A stretch of DNA of 64,000 nt from HGM12587 sp945786935 (GCA_945786935.1 CALZFY010000005.1:1-64000), one strand, 5' to 3'. Counted from the first letter of the stretch, positions 8,490 through 18,661 are shown. Numbers and translations are program-made. The notes: a model not told the origin generated them from the sequence alone.

Positions 8490-8645
8490 TCACTCCTTCC
8501 CAAACACTAGCTCCATTAGTTCATTTACAATGTCTACACAACAAACAATCATACTGCCATCTGTTTCAAATTTATCATATCCTTTTTTCGTCGTTTTTTT
8601 GCGACGAATTATTTTAAAATGTACATTTCCCTTTTGTATTACCAT
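8490..8645 (-). CDS. Possible 51-residue small protein
   Basis: An ATG at 8645 opens a 51-codon frame ending 6 bp before the next gene. The product is basic in its first half (KIIRRKKTTKKGY) and hydrophobic near the end (MIVCCVDIVNELMELVF). Its last codons contain the ribosome site of the DUF4869-like gene, as is common inside operons. No good ribosome site precedes its own ATG, which is the main reason for doubt. Confidence 0.4.
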   Translation of the reverse strand: MVIQKGNVHFKIIRRKKTTKKGYDKFETDGSMIVCCVDIVNELMELVFGKE

Positions 8646-8682
8646 TATCAACAAACTTTTCAAATCCTACCAATTTAATGAA

Positions 8683-9630
8683 CTATTTTTCTGATAGTTT
8701 TTCATTTATTACTTTTTCAATATCTTGTGCCATCAACATATATTCGGCCACACCATCTATTTTTTGTATTGTAAAACCTGTTATCATTTTTATCTCAGCA
8801 CTAGTCATTCCTTTTTCTAATAATTTTTGTACACCTGTCAGTCCTGTAGCCATGGAGCTAAATCCTGCGATATTAAAACTTTCTTTTGCACGTTTTCTTA
8901 ATTCATCCATTATCCGAGAAGAAACTATCTTCGTTCCATTTGCATTGGTAAATAGCAATTTTCTATCCCTCTTGGAATTCATTTCACAATATCTTTTTAA
9001 CATATTTCCTAATTCTTCGTCTAAGAACAGTTTAAAGTGAGTATCTTCATCATATTCTAAATTTAATGATAATGTTTCCTCATCAAACTGTTCCAATCTC
9101 AAATCCAAAAGGACTTCACTTTTAAATCCATATTCAAGCATAAGTCTATACCTTACAATTTGACCATATTGATAATGACTTTCACAATTCAAAGTTTTAA
9201 TAACTTCTTCCATTGCTTCTATCTCGTCAGGTTTCATGGGTACGACTACTTTTCTACTGCCCAACTTTTCATTCATTGAATTAACTACATCATTTATAAC
9301 TTCTTTTCTATGACATCCCGCTTCAAGCTCATCACATATAATTCCCTGCTTCTTTATATAGTTTGCATAAAATTTATCCATTGCAATCAAATATCTATTA
9401 ATAGCTTGCTCCGTTTTTGCCTTCTTACTTTCTTCAACGTATGTCCTACAAGCTTCTACTATACTGTGCATGCTAATATATTCCACAAACAATTTTTTCA
9501 GGGGATACTTTGATAATCCTTCTTCCTCACAATATTTAAAGAAGCTGTCATAGCAAGCGGCATCTCCTTTTCTATTAGCATCCATATTTTTCTTGTAATT
9601 ATTTAATGCTCTTTCCAATTCGTTCGCCAT
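8683..9630 (-). CDS. Tyrosine-recombinase-like protein lacking catalytic residues
   Basis: The 315-residue protein follows the layout of a phage-type integrase: a helical N-terminal core-binding-like region, then YRLMLEYGFKSEVLLDLRLEQFD aligned with the arginine-I region, and near the end SSMATGLTGVQKLLEKGM plus EIKMITGF aligned with the HxxR/LGH region. The arginine is replaced by lysine (K170), the HxxR box is absent and no nucleophilic tyrosine is evident. It is therefore probably a DNA-binding protein derived from a recombinase rather than an active enzyme. It stands between the ATPase trio and the duplicated-domain gene, on the same strand. The family call is by fold pattern only. Confidence 0.5.
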   Translation of the reverse strand: MANELERALNNYKKNMDANRKGDAACYDSFFKYCEEEGLSKYPLKKLFVEYISMHSIVEACRTYVEESKKAKTEQAINRYLIAMDKFYANYIKKQGIICDELEAGCHRKEVINDVVNSMNEKLGSRKVVVPMKPDEIEAMEEVIKTLNCESHYQYGQIVRYRLMLEYGFKSEVLLDLRLEQFDEETLSLNLEYDEDTHFKLFLDEELGNMLKRYCEMNSKRDRKLLFTNANGTKIVSSRIMDELRKRAKESFNIAGFSSMATGLTGVQKLLEKGMTSAEIKMITGFTIQKIDGVAEYMLMAQDIEKVINEKLSEK

Positions 9631-9879
9631 CTCGCAACACCCTTTCTACCCATTATATTCTTTTTGGCAAATACACCAAGCAAACCATCTTTATCCCAAA
9701 ATATTATTTAACATTTTCGGTAAACCTTCCCTACCTAAAGCAATCGTAACAATCGCATATTTTTCTCAATTTTCCACTATGCTCCAATTCTAAATAAGTC
9801 AAACCAATCTCCATAGAATATGATTTAATAAATTAAATAGTTCTCTTCATATACGCATAATTTATTATTGTTTCAGATA

Positions 9880-11100
9880 TTAATACCAATCCATATTTGC
9901 CCTCATATCTGCCTCATATTCAGCACGCATTTCATCTTGATACTCAACCACAGCATCCAGCATTGAATCGCAGCCATCAAGAAAATTACTAATTGCTCTC
10001 AAATATTTATATACATTTTTCAAATCCAAAACCACATTATCAATTCTATATTCCAAACTATATGATGTCGGATATCTAAAATTATCGCCATTTTTATCTA
10101 ACGAATTCACAACCTCTATCATTTTCTCAACATTGTTAATCACATCAATATCATTCCCCTGTGTATTCGCATAACGCATAATTACAGGTTTTACATTTTT
10201 CCAGAGGTCTTTTTTAACAAGATGACTTTTTCTTTTTGCCCTAAAGATGTGCAAAGGCACACCATTATCTACTCTACTATAAAATAATCGCTTCAAGCAT
10301 AGCTCTAATGTATTTCTAAGCATAAACATAAGCGGATATACTTTGTTGTCTATATTAATTTCTATATTATTAAAAATAAAATCTGCCACATCCTGATATC
10401 CCTTAATCTTCACATGAAATCCTTCATCTGATACTCTTTGCCATAGATAGCAATTTCCAATTCCATGATTAGCAAATACAAAGAACTCAGGACTTAAACG
10501 ATTGTCAAATTTATCTTCCTTAGTAACATTCCCCTTTTCAATACACTTCTTCACCAGTGAAAATGCTTGCAACATATTATTAGCAACTTCTACATTATCC
10601 AAAAACTTATCTCTATATTGTTCAAGAAATTTATCTTCAAAAGGAAATCTAAACATATCAGATTTTTCATCTACATTCTCTAATGAATTTAGGTATAATT
10701 CAAGCCATTCCCTCTCTTCATCGCTCAAATATTCCTCTTCTGTATTATTACAATATTTTCTGAATAATGCAGACAAATCATGGCAGCACTCTTCAAATGT
10801 CATTTGTATGTCACTATTTTTCTTACAAACTCTACAAATAAGAGCCTTAAAGCCTAATTCAATACTTTGGCGTAACAAAAATATTCCTGCCAGAAACCAC
10901 ATATCAGACTTAATATTATCGTGTCCGCTATTTATTACTTCACCAAATGTACTATATCCACATATGTAAAAATCGTATGCCAGTTTCTTATAATCTTCAA
11001 AATAATTATGACTCCATTTGATTCTAACCTTGTACTCGTTATTTTCAATTTTCCAGAAATCCATATTACTCGAAGGCCAAAACCAGTCCGCACTGTACAT
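9880..11100 (-). CDS. Protein with internal duplication, possibly tandem HEPN-like
   Basis: In this 406-residue protein the two halves share a pattern. The first has FLLRQSIELGFKAL, a following HDLSALF, and FRFPFE; the second has FMLRNTLELCLKRL, then KSHLVKKDL, and FRYPTS. An R(Q/N)-x-(I/L)EL-x-x-K helix followed by an H-L and then FR(Y/F)P is typical of several HEPN-like helical families, which often have RNase or toxin roles. No clear Rx4-6H catalytic motif is seen in either half. I chose the ATG at 11100 because a purine-rich GGGAAGAGAG precedes it. It lies just downstream of brxA, separated by about 175 bp with no evident terminator. Confidence 0.45.
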   Translation of the reverse strand: MYSADWFWPSSNMDFWKIENNEYKVRIKWSHNYFEDYKKLAYDFYICGYSTFGEVINSGHDNIKSDMWFLAGIFLLRQSIELGFKALICRVCKKNSDIQMTFEECCHDLSALFRKYCNNTEEEYLSDEEREWLELYLNSLENVDEKSDMFRFPFEDKFLEQYRDKFLDNVEVANNMLQAFSLVKKCIEKGNVTKEDKFDNRLSPEFFVFANHGIGNCYLWQRVSDEGFHVKIKGYQDVADFIFNNIEINIDNKVYPLMFMLRNTLELCLKRLFYSRVDNGVPLHIFRAKRKSHLVKKDLWKNVKPVIMRYANTQGNDIDVINNVEKMIEVVNSLDKNGDNFRYPTSYSLEYRIDNVVLDLKNVYKYLRAISNFLDGCDSMLDAVVEYQDEMRAEYEADMRANMDWY

Positions 11101-11275
11101 AGTACTCTCTTCCCTTTCCATTTTCTACAATTTACTCACTTAAAAAGAGAGCATTGTATCTTACACCATTTTTCTCCCTTGTTTGTCTTGTTCAAATAGC
11201 CTATTAATTCCATATATTTAAACTTTATGTTCTTTGATTATATCAAAATTTTTGAACCTCGTCCGATTAAATCTA

Positions 11276-11983
11276 TCATGCCTTTAATGTAAAGGAAATC
11301 TCTCCACCGAAACCTGTCATCACATATTTATCCTTATCCATAAGCATCTCTTTACTTATCCGATACTCAAACGGAAACAAAATATAAAGAGTATTCATCT
11401 CTGAATATGAGTAATAGCTACTACCGTCTAATTTCATTCCCTGAGTAATAATAAAATCAATCACATCATTATTGGTAATTTCAATCTTATGTAGCGTATA
11501 TCTTGTCTTCACTTCATTCTTAAGAATTTCCATTTCCTTAAGCGTCAATGTTATTCTTCTGGTGGTTGCTTCAAGAGTCCCCCTTTCTCCCCATTCATCA
11601 TATAATTTCTGTTTAAGTGTAGAATTTGTTACTTCCTCCTGAAATTCATAAAGTTTACCCATAATCTTACATACATCAGCAAATACGGGATATGTAAGAC
11701 ACAACATGCAATACTGTATTGGAGCAGAGTATTCCGGATGTTTACTTAATAAAGCAATTGCTTCTTTCCTTGTATTATCCAACTCTTCAGAGGGATAATA
11801 CCAAACATTCATCAAAATCTCTCTTGTCTTTCTAAGTCTTGTCGGGCTGTCAATTTCGAAGGACAAATACTCATTCATTTTTTCTTTATATTCAACTTCA
11901 GGAAGATTCTCTTCCAGCATCTGTACTGCCTTGTTTAACCAAGGTAATCGTATACTACACGCATACCCAACCATTTTAGCCAT
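11276..11983 (-). CDS. brxA: BREX protein BrxA (DUF1819-like)
   Basis: The protein has 235 residues. By position it is the last gene of a type 3 BREX operon (brxF-brxC-pglXI-brxHII-pglZ-brxA), which is where brxA belongs. The sequence is a small helical protein with SPTRLRKTREIL, a middle LCLTYPVFADVCKIMG stretch and GTLEATTRRITLTL, compatible with BrxA/DUF1819 proteins that bind DNA. Its start overlaps the end of pglZ by 8 bp, which implies translational coupling. Divergence from better-known BrxA proteins makes the family call depend partly on context. Confidence 0.7.
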   Translation of the reverse strand: MAKMVGYACSIRLPWLNKAVQMLEENLPEVEYKEKMNEYLSFEIDSPTRLRKTREILMNVWYYPSEELDNTRKEAIALLSKHPEYSAPIQYCMLCLTYPVFADVCKIMGKLYEFQEEVTNSTLKQKLYDEWGERGTLEATTRRITLTLKEMEILKNEVKTRYTLHKIEITNNDVIDFIITQGMKLDGSSYYSYSEMNTLYILFPFEYRISKEMLMDKDKYVMTGFGGEISFTLKA

Positions 11984-13442
11984 TATTATCCACCGCCTTT
12001 ATCTTAATAAACGGAACAATCACCTCATCGATAGTAATTCCTCCGTGACTCATCACTTCATCACCTTTGGCATCAAAGGATTCTCCGACACCGCAGATCA
12101 AATAATCAAATTGCTTATCCAGATAGTATCCCGGATATTCAATCAGATCCTCATATTTTTCAAACAGACTATCCTTATTAGCAAAGTCCTTAAGAACAAT
12201 CATTCTTCGGCTCTTGGTTTCCGTTTCAACGCCCGTTTTCATCAATTTGCCCATACCGATACAAGGTGTATTTCCATGATCTGCACTGATATATACATCA
12301 AATCCCTGAGCAAGCATTCTTCTTACTGTATCAACCAGTTTATGCTGATCAGCAAGAACCTTAATATCGTTATACATCCCGAGTCTTCCCTGTAGCTGTC
12401 CGTGAACCATATCATCCACATCATTGATGATGATAGCCGCACATTTTACAGCCGGACCAAATTCAGCATCATAACCTCTCTCGTAACCGATCTGAGCCTC
12501 TGTAAAGCCAAGGTTCTTAGCACATTCGATGAATTCCTTCTTTTCTTTGCTCTGCCTCCAAGGATTCTCTAGTTCCTTTGGAAACTTATTCGACAGCAAA
12601 CATTGTCTTGATATAGAGGTTACCGTTGGAATCATCGCCATTGACTGACCTTTTTCATAATGGATACCAGAAAAAGACTTTGAAATAATGCGCCAATCAA
12701 ACTCTGACATGCCGTCCATAACAATAAATACAAACTTTTTACTATGATCAGAAATGTATTCCATCGTCCTGCTAACAAGCACCGGTGCTGAAGGATTCAT
12801 CTCAACAGACAGTTTTCCAAAACTCTTTAAAATAAAATCTACAAAAGAGAGATTGGCATCTTCTACGTCCACCGGAATTCTATACTGCTCTGACAGTACA
12901 TGAATCTCAGACTTCAGTTCTGCAATTGTAAACCAATCCTTATAAGTCTTCGCCTCATTTACTGCAGCGTTTAACTGTTTACAAAGCAATTTCACATATT
13001 CTCTGATATTGCTCTTTCCATAGACGATTTCTTCAATGAACTCCTTTGTATCCTCAGCGTCCGTCAAATCTGAAAAATTCTTTTTATACGCCATACAAAG
13101 CAAATCATAATTAAGCTCCGGTGTTTTCTTCACAACTGAAGCATTTATCTTCGGAAATAGATTTGAAATGCTCACCTTATAAACTCTAAAGCACTTTTGG
13201 ATATCATAAGGAATATATGTTCCTGGTGCCGAAAGCATAAGTATCCGTGAATCACCAGCCTTTACAATGTCCTCATACTTTATTCGATAGACCAAATCAT
13301 TCTCGTAACGAATAATCTGAAAGCCTTTTTCTGCAAAATAGGCGCAGTATTCTGTTTTATCTTCTAAAGAGTCCTCTTCGATAAGAAGGACGTGTTTTTC
13401 GTAGGCTGCTGAGGATTTTTCATACAGCAGATCTGCAAACAT
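11976..13442 (-). CDS. pglZ: BREX phosphatase-like protein PglZ
   Basis: The 488-residue protein carries the alkaline-phosphatase-superfamily signatures of the PglZ domain: FVFIVMDGMSEFDW (metal-binding Asp), SADHGNTPC, and a C-terminal MSHGGITIDEVIVPF, which is characteristic of PglZ. It is an essential core component of all BREX systems and is thought to act on a nucleic-acid or nucleotide substrate. It follows brxHII by 2 bp and its ribosome site GGAGG lies within the end of that gene. It is somewhat shorter than many PglZ proteins, the N-terminal part being reduced. Confidence 0.9.
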   Translation of the reverse strand: MFADLLYEKSSAAYEKHVLLIEEDSLEDKTEYCAYFAEKGFQIIRYENDLVYRIKYEDIVKAGDSRILMLSAPGTYIPYDIQKCFRVYKVSISNLFPKINASVVKKTPELNYDLLCMAYKKNFSDLTDAEDTKEFIEEIVYGKSNIREYVKLLCKQLNAAVNEAKTYKDWFTIAELKSEIHVLSEQYRIPVDVEDANLSFVDFILKSFGKLSVEMNPSAPVLVSRTMEYISDHSKKFVFIVMDGMSEFDWRIISKSFSGIHYEKGQSMAMIPTVTSISRQCLLSNKFPKELENPWRQSKEKKEFIECAKNLGFTEAQIGYERGYDAEFGPAVKCAAIIINDVDDMVHGQLQGRLGMYNDIKVLADQHKLVDTVRRMLAQGFDVYISADHGNTPCIGMGKLMKTGVETETKSRRMIVLKDFANKDSLFEKYEDLIEYPGYYLDKQFDYLICGVGESFDAKGDEVMSHGGITIDEVIVPFIKIKAVDNNG

Positions 13443-13444
13443 AT

Positions 13445-16117
13445 CTACGCCTCCAATCTAACCAGTAATGATAATCGGAAATCAGGATACACCTGCTTTC
13501 CTTTTTCAAAAGCCCTTTCTATTTCTTCACGTTCTTTCTCTAAACGAGTCAGACGTGACTTCCTAATATTTTCAATTCCAATATGATCCGCAGCCTCTGT
13601 TCTTAACTGCAGCGCATATTTGTACTTGTTATAGCTTTCCTGGTTCTTCTGTAATTTCTTTTCTTTTAATTCGACAAAAGAATCATAAGCAAAATCCATG
13701 CTCATCTTCTCAAGTCTCTGATAGTCCTCTGATGAAAGATTAGAAACCGTCTTAACAGTCAATCTGGAATGTGCATCTAAAAACTGTTCCATAATTCGCT
13801 TTCCAGCCATCGGTCTAAGTACAAAAGATTCATTCACAAATACCGGAATGACTCTCTGATTGCTTTCATCATCAGAAATTGACAATTCCCAAAGCATAAA
13901 ATATCCTGCCTCATTAGGGAAATCTTTAATCCCGACAGATAGAATAGGCGAAAACTTGTCCTGAATAATATCCGTCTTTAGATGCCTTGTAATCTCGGCA
14001 TCAGTCATACCGATACGGTCAATCAATGTAGATTCTACGCCCTGCCAGCCATCATAATAAGCAAGCATAAGACGAAGTGCAGCATCCACATCAAAATTAG
14101 ATTCCTGGCCTACGAGTTCAGTAAGATCCTTTTCTTCTCTTATAACATCTTTATACTCTCTGGAATACTTCAACTGCTGCCGCATCTCGGTCTCAATAGG
14201 CTTGATACTTTCTTCCATCTTATAAGGCTTTGCGATGGTATTCATATAAGCATCCGTGAAGTCGCACTCAGCAACTTCGCTATCCAGTACATCCGAGTAT
14301 TTATCTACGCCCATCTCCTGCAAGATAACAGACAGCTTTTCTTCCAATACATCACGGACACGATTTTCGACAGTATCTGTAATGATGAAATTATAAATAT
14401 GAACGTCCCTCTTCTGACCAATACGATCAGCACGACCACAACGCTGTTCAATCTTCATCGGGTTCCAAGGCAAGTCATAATTGATAATGATATTAGAAAA
14501 CTGAAGGTTCAAACCTTCTCCACCGGCATCAGTAGAAATAAAGATACTGGTCTTTTCTCTAAATTCTCTGAGAGCATCATTTCTCTCATCAATGCTCATG
14601 CCACCATTTAGGATGGTGACCGTATAACCTTTATTTACAAGTAACATCTGCAAATACTTCTGTGTTGCAACAAATTCAGTAAAGATAATAATCTTCTGAC
14701 TAGAATCCTCAGACTGAAGTGCATCTATAGTATTGGTAAGATGCTCCACCTTAACATCAGGATGCTGGAATTCTGCCTGCTTTGCAACTGAAATGATAAG
14801 CTCCAGTTCTGCAATCTCGGCTTCCATATCAAGCGAAATCGCCTCCAGAGCCTCTTCAACACCATCCTCGATATCAAGCTCTGCTAAATCATCTTCTGTA
14901 AGATTTCCCAAGTGTGTACTCTGCGTTTTCAAAGCCAGTAATCGACGTTCCAAACTTTGACGTACAGCAGCTGTACTACTGGTTACCATTCTCTGCATGA
15001 TAATCAGCAAGAAGATTAAGCACATATTCTTCTTGCGATTTCTTAATGCCTTGTTATAGGTCTTAGAAACATAATCTGTAACCAGCTCATATAATTCACG
15101 CTGCAAAGTATGTCTCTCATCCCAATTAAGGGATACCAGATGAGTCACTCTGTTCTTAAACAGCTTGTTGCCATTATTATCAATAGCTTCCCTCTTCTCA
15201 GTTCGGATAAGATATGGAGCGACCTGTTCCTTAACTATAGACTTTGCATTCGGGAAGGCTTCTTCATCAAGCAGTCTTACCAATCTTAAGAAAGGCTCAG
15301 TCTTTCCATTATGAGGCGTAGCTGATAACAGAAGAAGATACGGACTTGCCTGCGACAGCAAATATCCAAGCTTATATCTTGCAACCTCTCCGGAAGAGCC
15401 AGCCACACGATGGGCCTCATCGATAATTATCAAGTCCCATCCACTATTAATAATTGAATAGATTCTTTCTTCGTTGTATTTCTCAACCTTCTCCGCTGTC
15501 CATCCCGCATGCTTTTCGATAGGCTTGATGGAATCCATCGGAGAAATAACCTGATCATACTGTCCGTATACATCCTCATTATCTGTCAGTCTACGGATAG
15601 TATCATAGTCTGATGGCAAAATGACATTGAACTTCTCATGAAATTTCTCCTGCATTTCTGATGCCCACTGTGTAACCAAACCCGTAGGACATACAACTAG
15701 AACACGCTTTACAAGTCCTCTTGCTTTCAATTCTTTGATAACCATTCCAGCTTCGATAGTCTTTCCAAGACCTACCTCATCAGCCAAAATGTATCTGATA
15801 TTATTGCTTTCCATTGCACGATTAAGTACATGCAACTGATGTGGAAGCGGTATTACACCGCTCGCCAAAGAAGACAACAATCCACCTGCTGTCTCATTCT
15901 TTATCTTAGATAACAGCGTTACATACCGCAGATAATTTTCATCATAAGTATTCGTGCCGCCATCTTTATTCAGCTGTTCTTCCGTAGCCTTATATACAAT
16001 CCCTGTTGAAGGATTGAAAACCCTATAAGACGTGTATCCCCAGGCTTCAATCCTTTCAAGGACTTGTACATTGGCACCGGTAACCGAATCAAACGCAAAA
16101 TCACCGGTTTCTAACAC
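13445..16117 (-). CDS. brxHII: BREX SNF2-family helicase BrxHII
   Basis: This SWI2/SNF2 ATPase has ADEVGLGKTIEAG (motif I), IIIDEAHRV (motif II), LLLSATPHNGKTEPF (motif III), a second RecA domain with DAGGEGLNLQF, and QRCGRADRIGQ (motif VI). In BREX types 3 and 5 such a helicase is called BrxHII. The 5' end offers a TTG at 16132, but GGAGGA lies 7 nt before the GTG at 16117, so I start there (about 890 residues). It sits between pglXI and pglZ in the order expected for type 3 BREX. The long C-terminal region is rich in charged residues and probably coiled. Confidence 0.85.
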   Translation of the reverse strand: MLETGDFAFDSVTGANVQVLERIEAWGYTSYRVFNPSTGIVYKATEEQLNKDGGTNTYDENYLRYVTLLSKIKNETAGGLLSSLASGVIPLPHQLHVLNRAMESNNIRYILADEVGLGKTIEAGMVIKELKARGLVKRVLVVCPTGLVTQWASEMQEKFHEKFNVILPSDYDTIRRLTDNEDVYGQYDQVISPMDSIKPIEKHAGWTAEKVEKYNEERIYSIINSGWDLIIIDEAHRVAGSSGEVARYKLGYLLSQASPYLLLLSATPHNGKTEPFLRLVRLLDEEAFPNAKSIVKEQVAPYLIRTEKREAIDNNGNKLFKNRVTHLVSLNWDERHTLQRELYELVTDYVSKTYNKALRNRKKNMCLIFLLIIMQRMVTSSTAAVRQSLERRLLALKTQSTHLGNLTEDDLAELDIEDGVEEALEAISLDMEAEIAELELIISVAKQAEFQHPDVKVEHLTNTIDALQSEDSSQKIIIFTEFVATQKYLQMLLVNKGYTVTILNGGMSIDERNDALREFREKTSIFISTDAGGEGLNLQFSNIIINYDLPWNPMKIEQRCGRADRIGQKRDVHIYNFIITDTVENRVRDVLEEKLSVILQEMGVDKYSDVLDSEVAECDFTDAYMNTIAKPYKMEESIKPIETEMRQQLKYSREYKDVIREEKDLTELVGQESNFDVDAALRLMLAYYDGWQGVESTLIDRIGMTDAEITRHLKTDIIQDKFSPILSVGIKDFPNEAGYFMLWELSISDDESNQRVIPVFVNESFVLRPMAGKRIMEQFLDAHSRLTVKTVSNLSSEDYQRLEKMSMDFAYDSFVELKEKKLQKNQESYNKYKYALQLRTEAADHIGIENIRKSRLTRLEKEREEIERAFEKGKQVYPDFRLSLLVRLEA

Positions 16118-16135
16118 TGTTATCTCCTCCAAATC

Positions 16136-18658
16136 TTAAACTCTGCTTAAGCTGATATCGTAATACATCAGGATGTTTGGATCTTCCTGAACGGTTGATT
16201 CTGGAAGTCTATCAGCAAGATCAACAATAGCTTTATAATTCTTTTCCTTCCAAAGCTTTGAGAACCCGACTCTTATCGCTTCCGACCTGAATTGCTTAAG
16301 TTTTCCTTTTGATGTAAGATATCCTTCAAACTCTTTCAAAAGATTTTTTTCTCGCAATTTAGCTAAATCTCCCTCTTTAGTCACATCAGGGATATACCAT
16401 TTACCTTTTTCATCTTGTAGAAAGTTTTCTTCTAAAAGTACTGCCAATTCAGGTATAGCTTCATACTTATCAACCGATTTTATTTCTTGTAAAAACTTAG
16501 GTTGAATCTCTGCATATGTCTTAGGTCCTCCATATTCATTACTCAATTGCTGATACAACCACGCAATTGCTGTCTTTTCATTGGTTACAAATAAACTAAA
16601 CTGTATCGGCTCAATATCAGTTTTTATTCTTGCAGTATCATATTCATTAACTTGATCTGGCAAGAAGTACATATTGTCTCGTTTCAAGAACCTTTCATCA
16701 AGACCATTATAGAAATCCGTTGCACTTAATGGAACCGGAATACCATGCATAATATGATATGCAACCATTCGATCAAACAATAGATATGCTTGTCTTTCAG
16801 AAATCACCTCTATTTTACCATTTGTAATGACAACTACCGGAAGATTATACAAGTGTTGTCCAACAAAATCCCATGCCGTTTCTTCACTACCAGAGTTTAA
16901 TACAAATTGTCTTTCAAACTCTTCTTTGGGTTTATATGCCGATATAACTAAATCTTGCTTCACAGCGTAACCATAAGATAATTGGTTGGTTGTACCTTTC
17001 TTTTTATCCAAGGTTCTAACATCAGCAATAATGAATCCAGCAACGTTTATTGCCTCCTGAATGGCATTCCAAACACTATTCTTGGAATTATGAAATTCAA
17101 CCGTCATCCAACGCCCCGGCTTCAAAACCCTATAATTTTCTTTAAAAGCCCTCGTCATCAAACGCTGATAATCTGCCAAATTCTTCCCCTGTGTTTTATT
17201 CATTATTGCCTCGTTAGAATTATTTGTAATTACCTTATTCCAACATTCATTAACGAAGTTTAATTCAGAATACATAATATTGTCTCCAAAAGGAGGATCC
17301 GTAAATATATAGTCAATTGAACAATCTGAAACATTTTTTAGTGATGTCGCCGACTGATTTGAAACAATAGCATTTCCATGTATATTTCCCAATGCCAACA
17401 TTGACTTCAATTTTTCATCCAACAGCTGAAATACATTAATCTCAGCTGAAAAATACGGAAAATACATTGTTCCTGCAAGAGGACCAACATGTCTGTTATA
17501 ATCTGGCATATACCTGTTCATTCTATGTGAGCGCGAATATACAGAAGAAAACAGAAACTTTGCAAAATTACGATATCTCTTTTCTTCTATCATATCAAAA
17601 GCTTCATAAACCTTTGATAAAATGAATAGATTTCTGTCTGAATAAATTTTATAAGCTTTATCAATACATATTCTTAATGGTTCACTTGACTTGTCCCCCA
17701 TTGAAATCTCATTTGTTGGTACCCAACTCGTGTTCGAAAGATTTTTGATTTTTTCAGCCTTCTCTATATCATCTAAATCTGGTGTCTTTTTATATTGGGT
17801 CTTCCCAACCTGACACTTAATCATAATCTGTTTCTGTTTTACCGTTTTTTTTACTTCACCTGAATATACATCATATTCATCTACAAACGCCTTTTCAATA
17901 TCCTTCATCACGATCTTTGCGCCACAATGTGGACATACAGGGTTTGACTTTGTCTTTGAAGTTTCGGGATCTATAACTACATCCCAATACACAAATTCAG
18001 ATGAGCAATTTTTGCATATATAAATATCTGACCAGACAGTATAATTGATTTGAGCCACACTCCCATCGTATTTGGTCTCATACATCCATCCATAATCTCT
18101 TTTAAGTTTTTCTAAAATAGGTGTAACTATTTCATAAAAATGACTCATATTTATTTCGTTTGCGTAATTTGATGCAATAAATGAAGCAATAGGAGACAAG
18201 TCAGAAACAACTGCCTTTCTTGCTCCCCATTTTGTATCTTTAGATACTGAAACATGATTCTTGACTTCATAATCATCCGTGCCACACTGCAACGCAGCTA
18301 CAGCGGTCATTCCCGTACCACAAAATGAATCAAGAACAACATCACCAGGATCTGTATAGTGCAGGATATATCTCATTATCGCCATATAAGGTACTTTTGT
18401 ATGATATCCATGTGCCATATAATATGGATCATGCTTTCCCTCGCTAACATCAGATGTGAAAGGCTCTCTATGATAATCATCACTTTCCTCATACGGATGA
18501 CCATTTTCGTTAATATACTCTTCTACGAAAGGATTAGGGCATGCAGTATAATAGGGCGCATTTGACAATTCCATAATATCCTCGTCAGTTCCAATAGGAA
18601 AACCGTCAATATCTCTAACTGATTCTATATTATCTATGGTCAGTTTTTTTGATTCCAT
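16136..18658 (-). CDS. pglXI: BREX adenine-specific DNA methyltransferase PglXI
   Basis: The 840-residue protein contains VVLDSFCGTGMTAVAAL (SAM-binding motif I) near residue 110 and TDPPFGDN (catalytic DPPF motif) near residue 458. Between them is a zinc ribbon made of CKNC and CPHC pairs, matching the COG1743 class of adenine-specific methylases with Zn ribbon used as PglXI in type 3 BREX. It should mark host DNA at an asymmetric site so that BREX spares it. It starts 3 bp after the brxC stop with GAGGATT upstream, and is followed closely by brxHII. Confidence 0.85.
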   Translation of the reverse strand: MESKKLTIDNIESVRDIDGFPIGTDEDIMELSNAPYYTACPNPFVEEYINENGHPYEESDDYHREPFTSDVSEGKHDPYYMAHGYHTKVPYMAIMRYILHYTDPGDVVLDSFCGTGMTAVAALQCGTDDYEVKNHVSVSKDTKWGARKAVVSDLSPIASFIASNYANEINMSHFYEIVTPILEKLKRDYGWMYETKYDGSVAQINYTVWSDIYICKNCSSEFVYWDVVIDPETSKTKSNPVCPHCGAKIVMKDIEKAFVDEYDVYSGEVKKTVKQKQIMIKCQVGKTQYKKTPDLDDIEKAEKIKNLSNTSWVPTNEISMGDKSSEPLRICIDKAYKIYSDRNLFILSKVYEAFDMIEEKRYRNFAKFLFSSVYSRSHRMNRYMPDYNRHVGPLAGTMYFPYFSAEINVFQLLDEKLKSMLALGNIHGNAIVSNQSATSLKNVSDCSIDYIFTDPPFGDNIMYSELNFVNECWNKVITNNSNEAIMNKTQGKNLADYQRLMTRAFKENYRVLKPGRWMTVEFHNSKNSVWNAIQEAINVAGFIIADVRTLDKKKGTTNQLSYGYAVKQDLVISAYKPKEEFERQFVLNSGSEETAWDFVGQHLYNLPVVVITNGKIEVISERQAYLLFDRMVAYHIMHGIPVPLSATDFYNGLDERFLKRDNMYFLPDQVNEYDTARIKTDIEPIQFSLFVTNEKTAIAWLYQQLSNEYGGPKTYAEIQPKFLQEIKSVDKYEAIPELAVLLEENFLQDEKGKWYIPDVTKEGDLAKLREKNLLKEFEGYLTSKGKLKQFRSEAIRVGFSKLWKEKNYKAIVDLADRLPESTVQEDPNILMYYDISLSRV

Positions 18659-18661
18659 AAC

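Noticed and set aside
13982..14611. Plus-strand open frame of 209 codons
   Set aside because: It lies entirely within the brxHII gene on the opposite strand, has no ribosome site and resembles no family.
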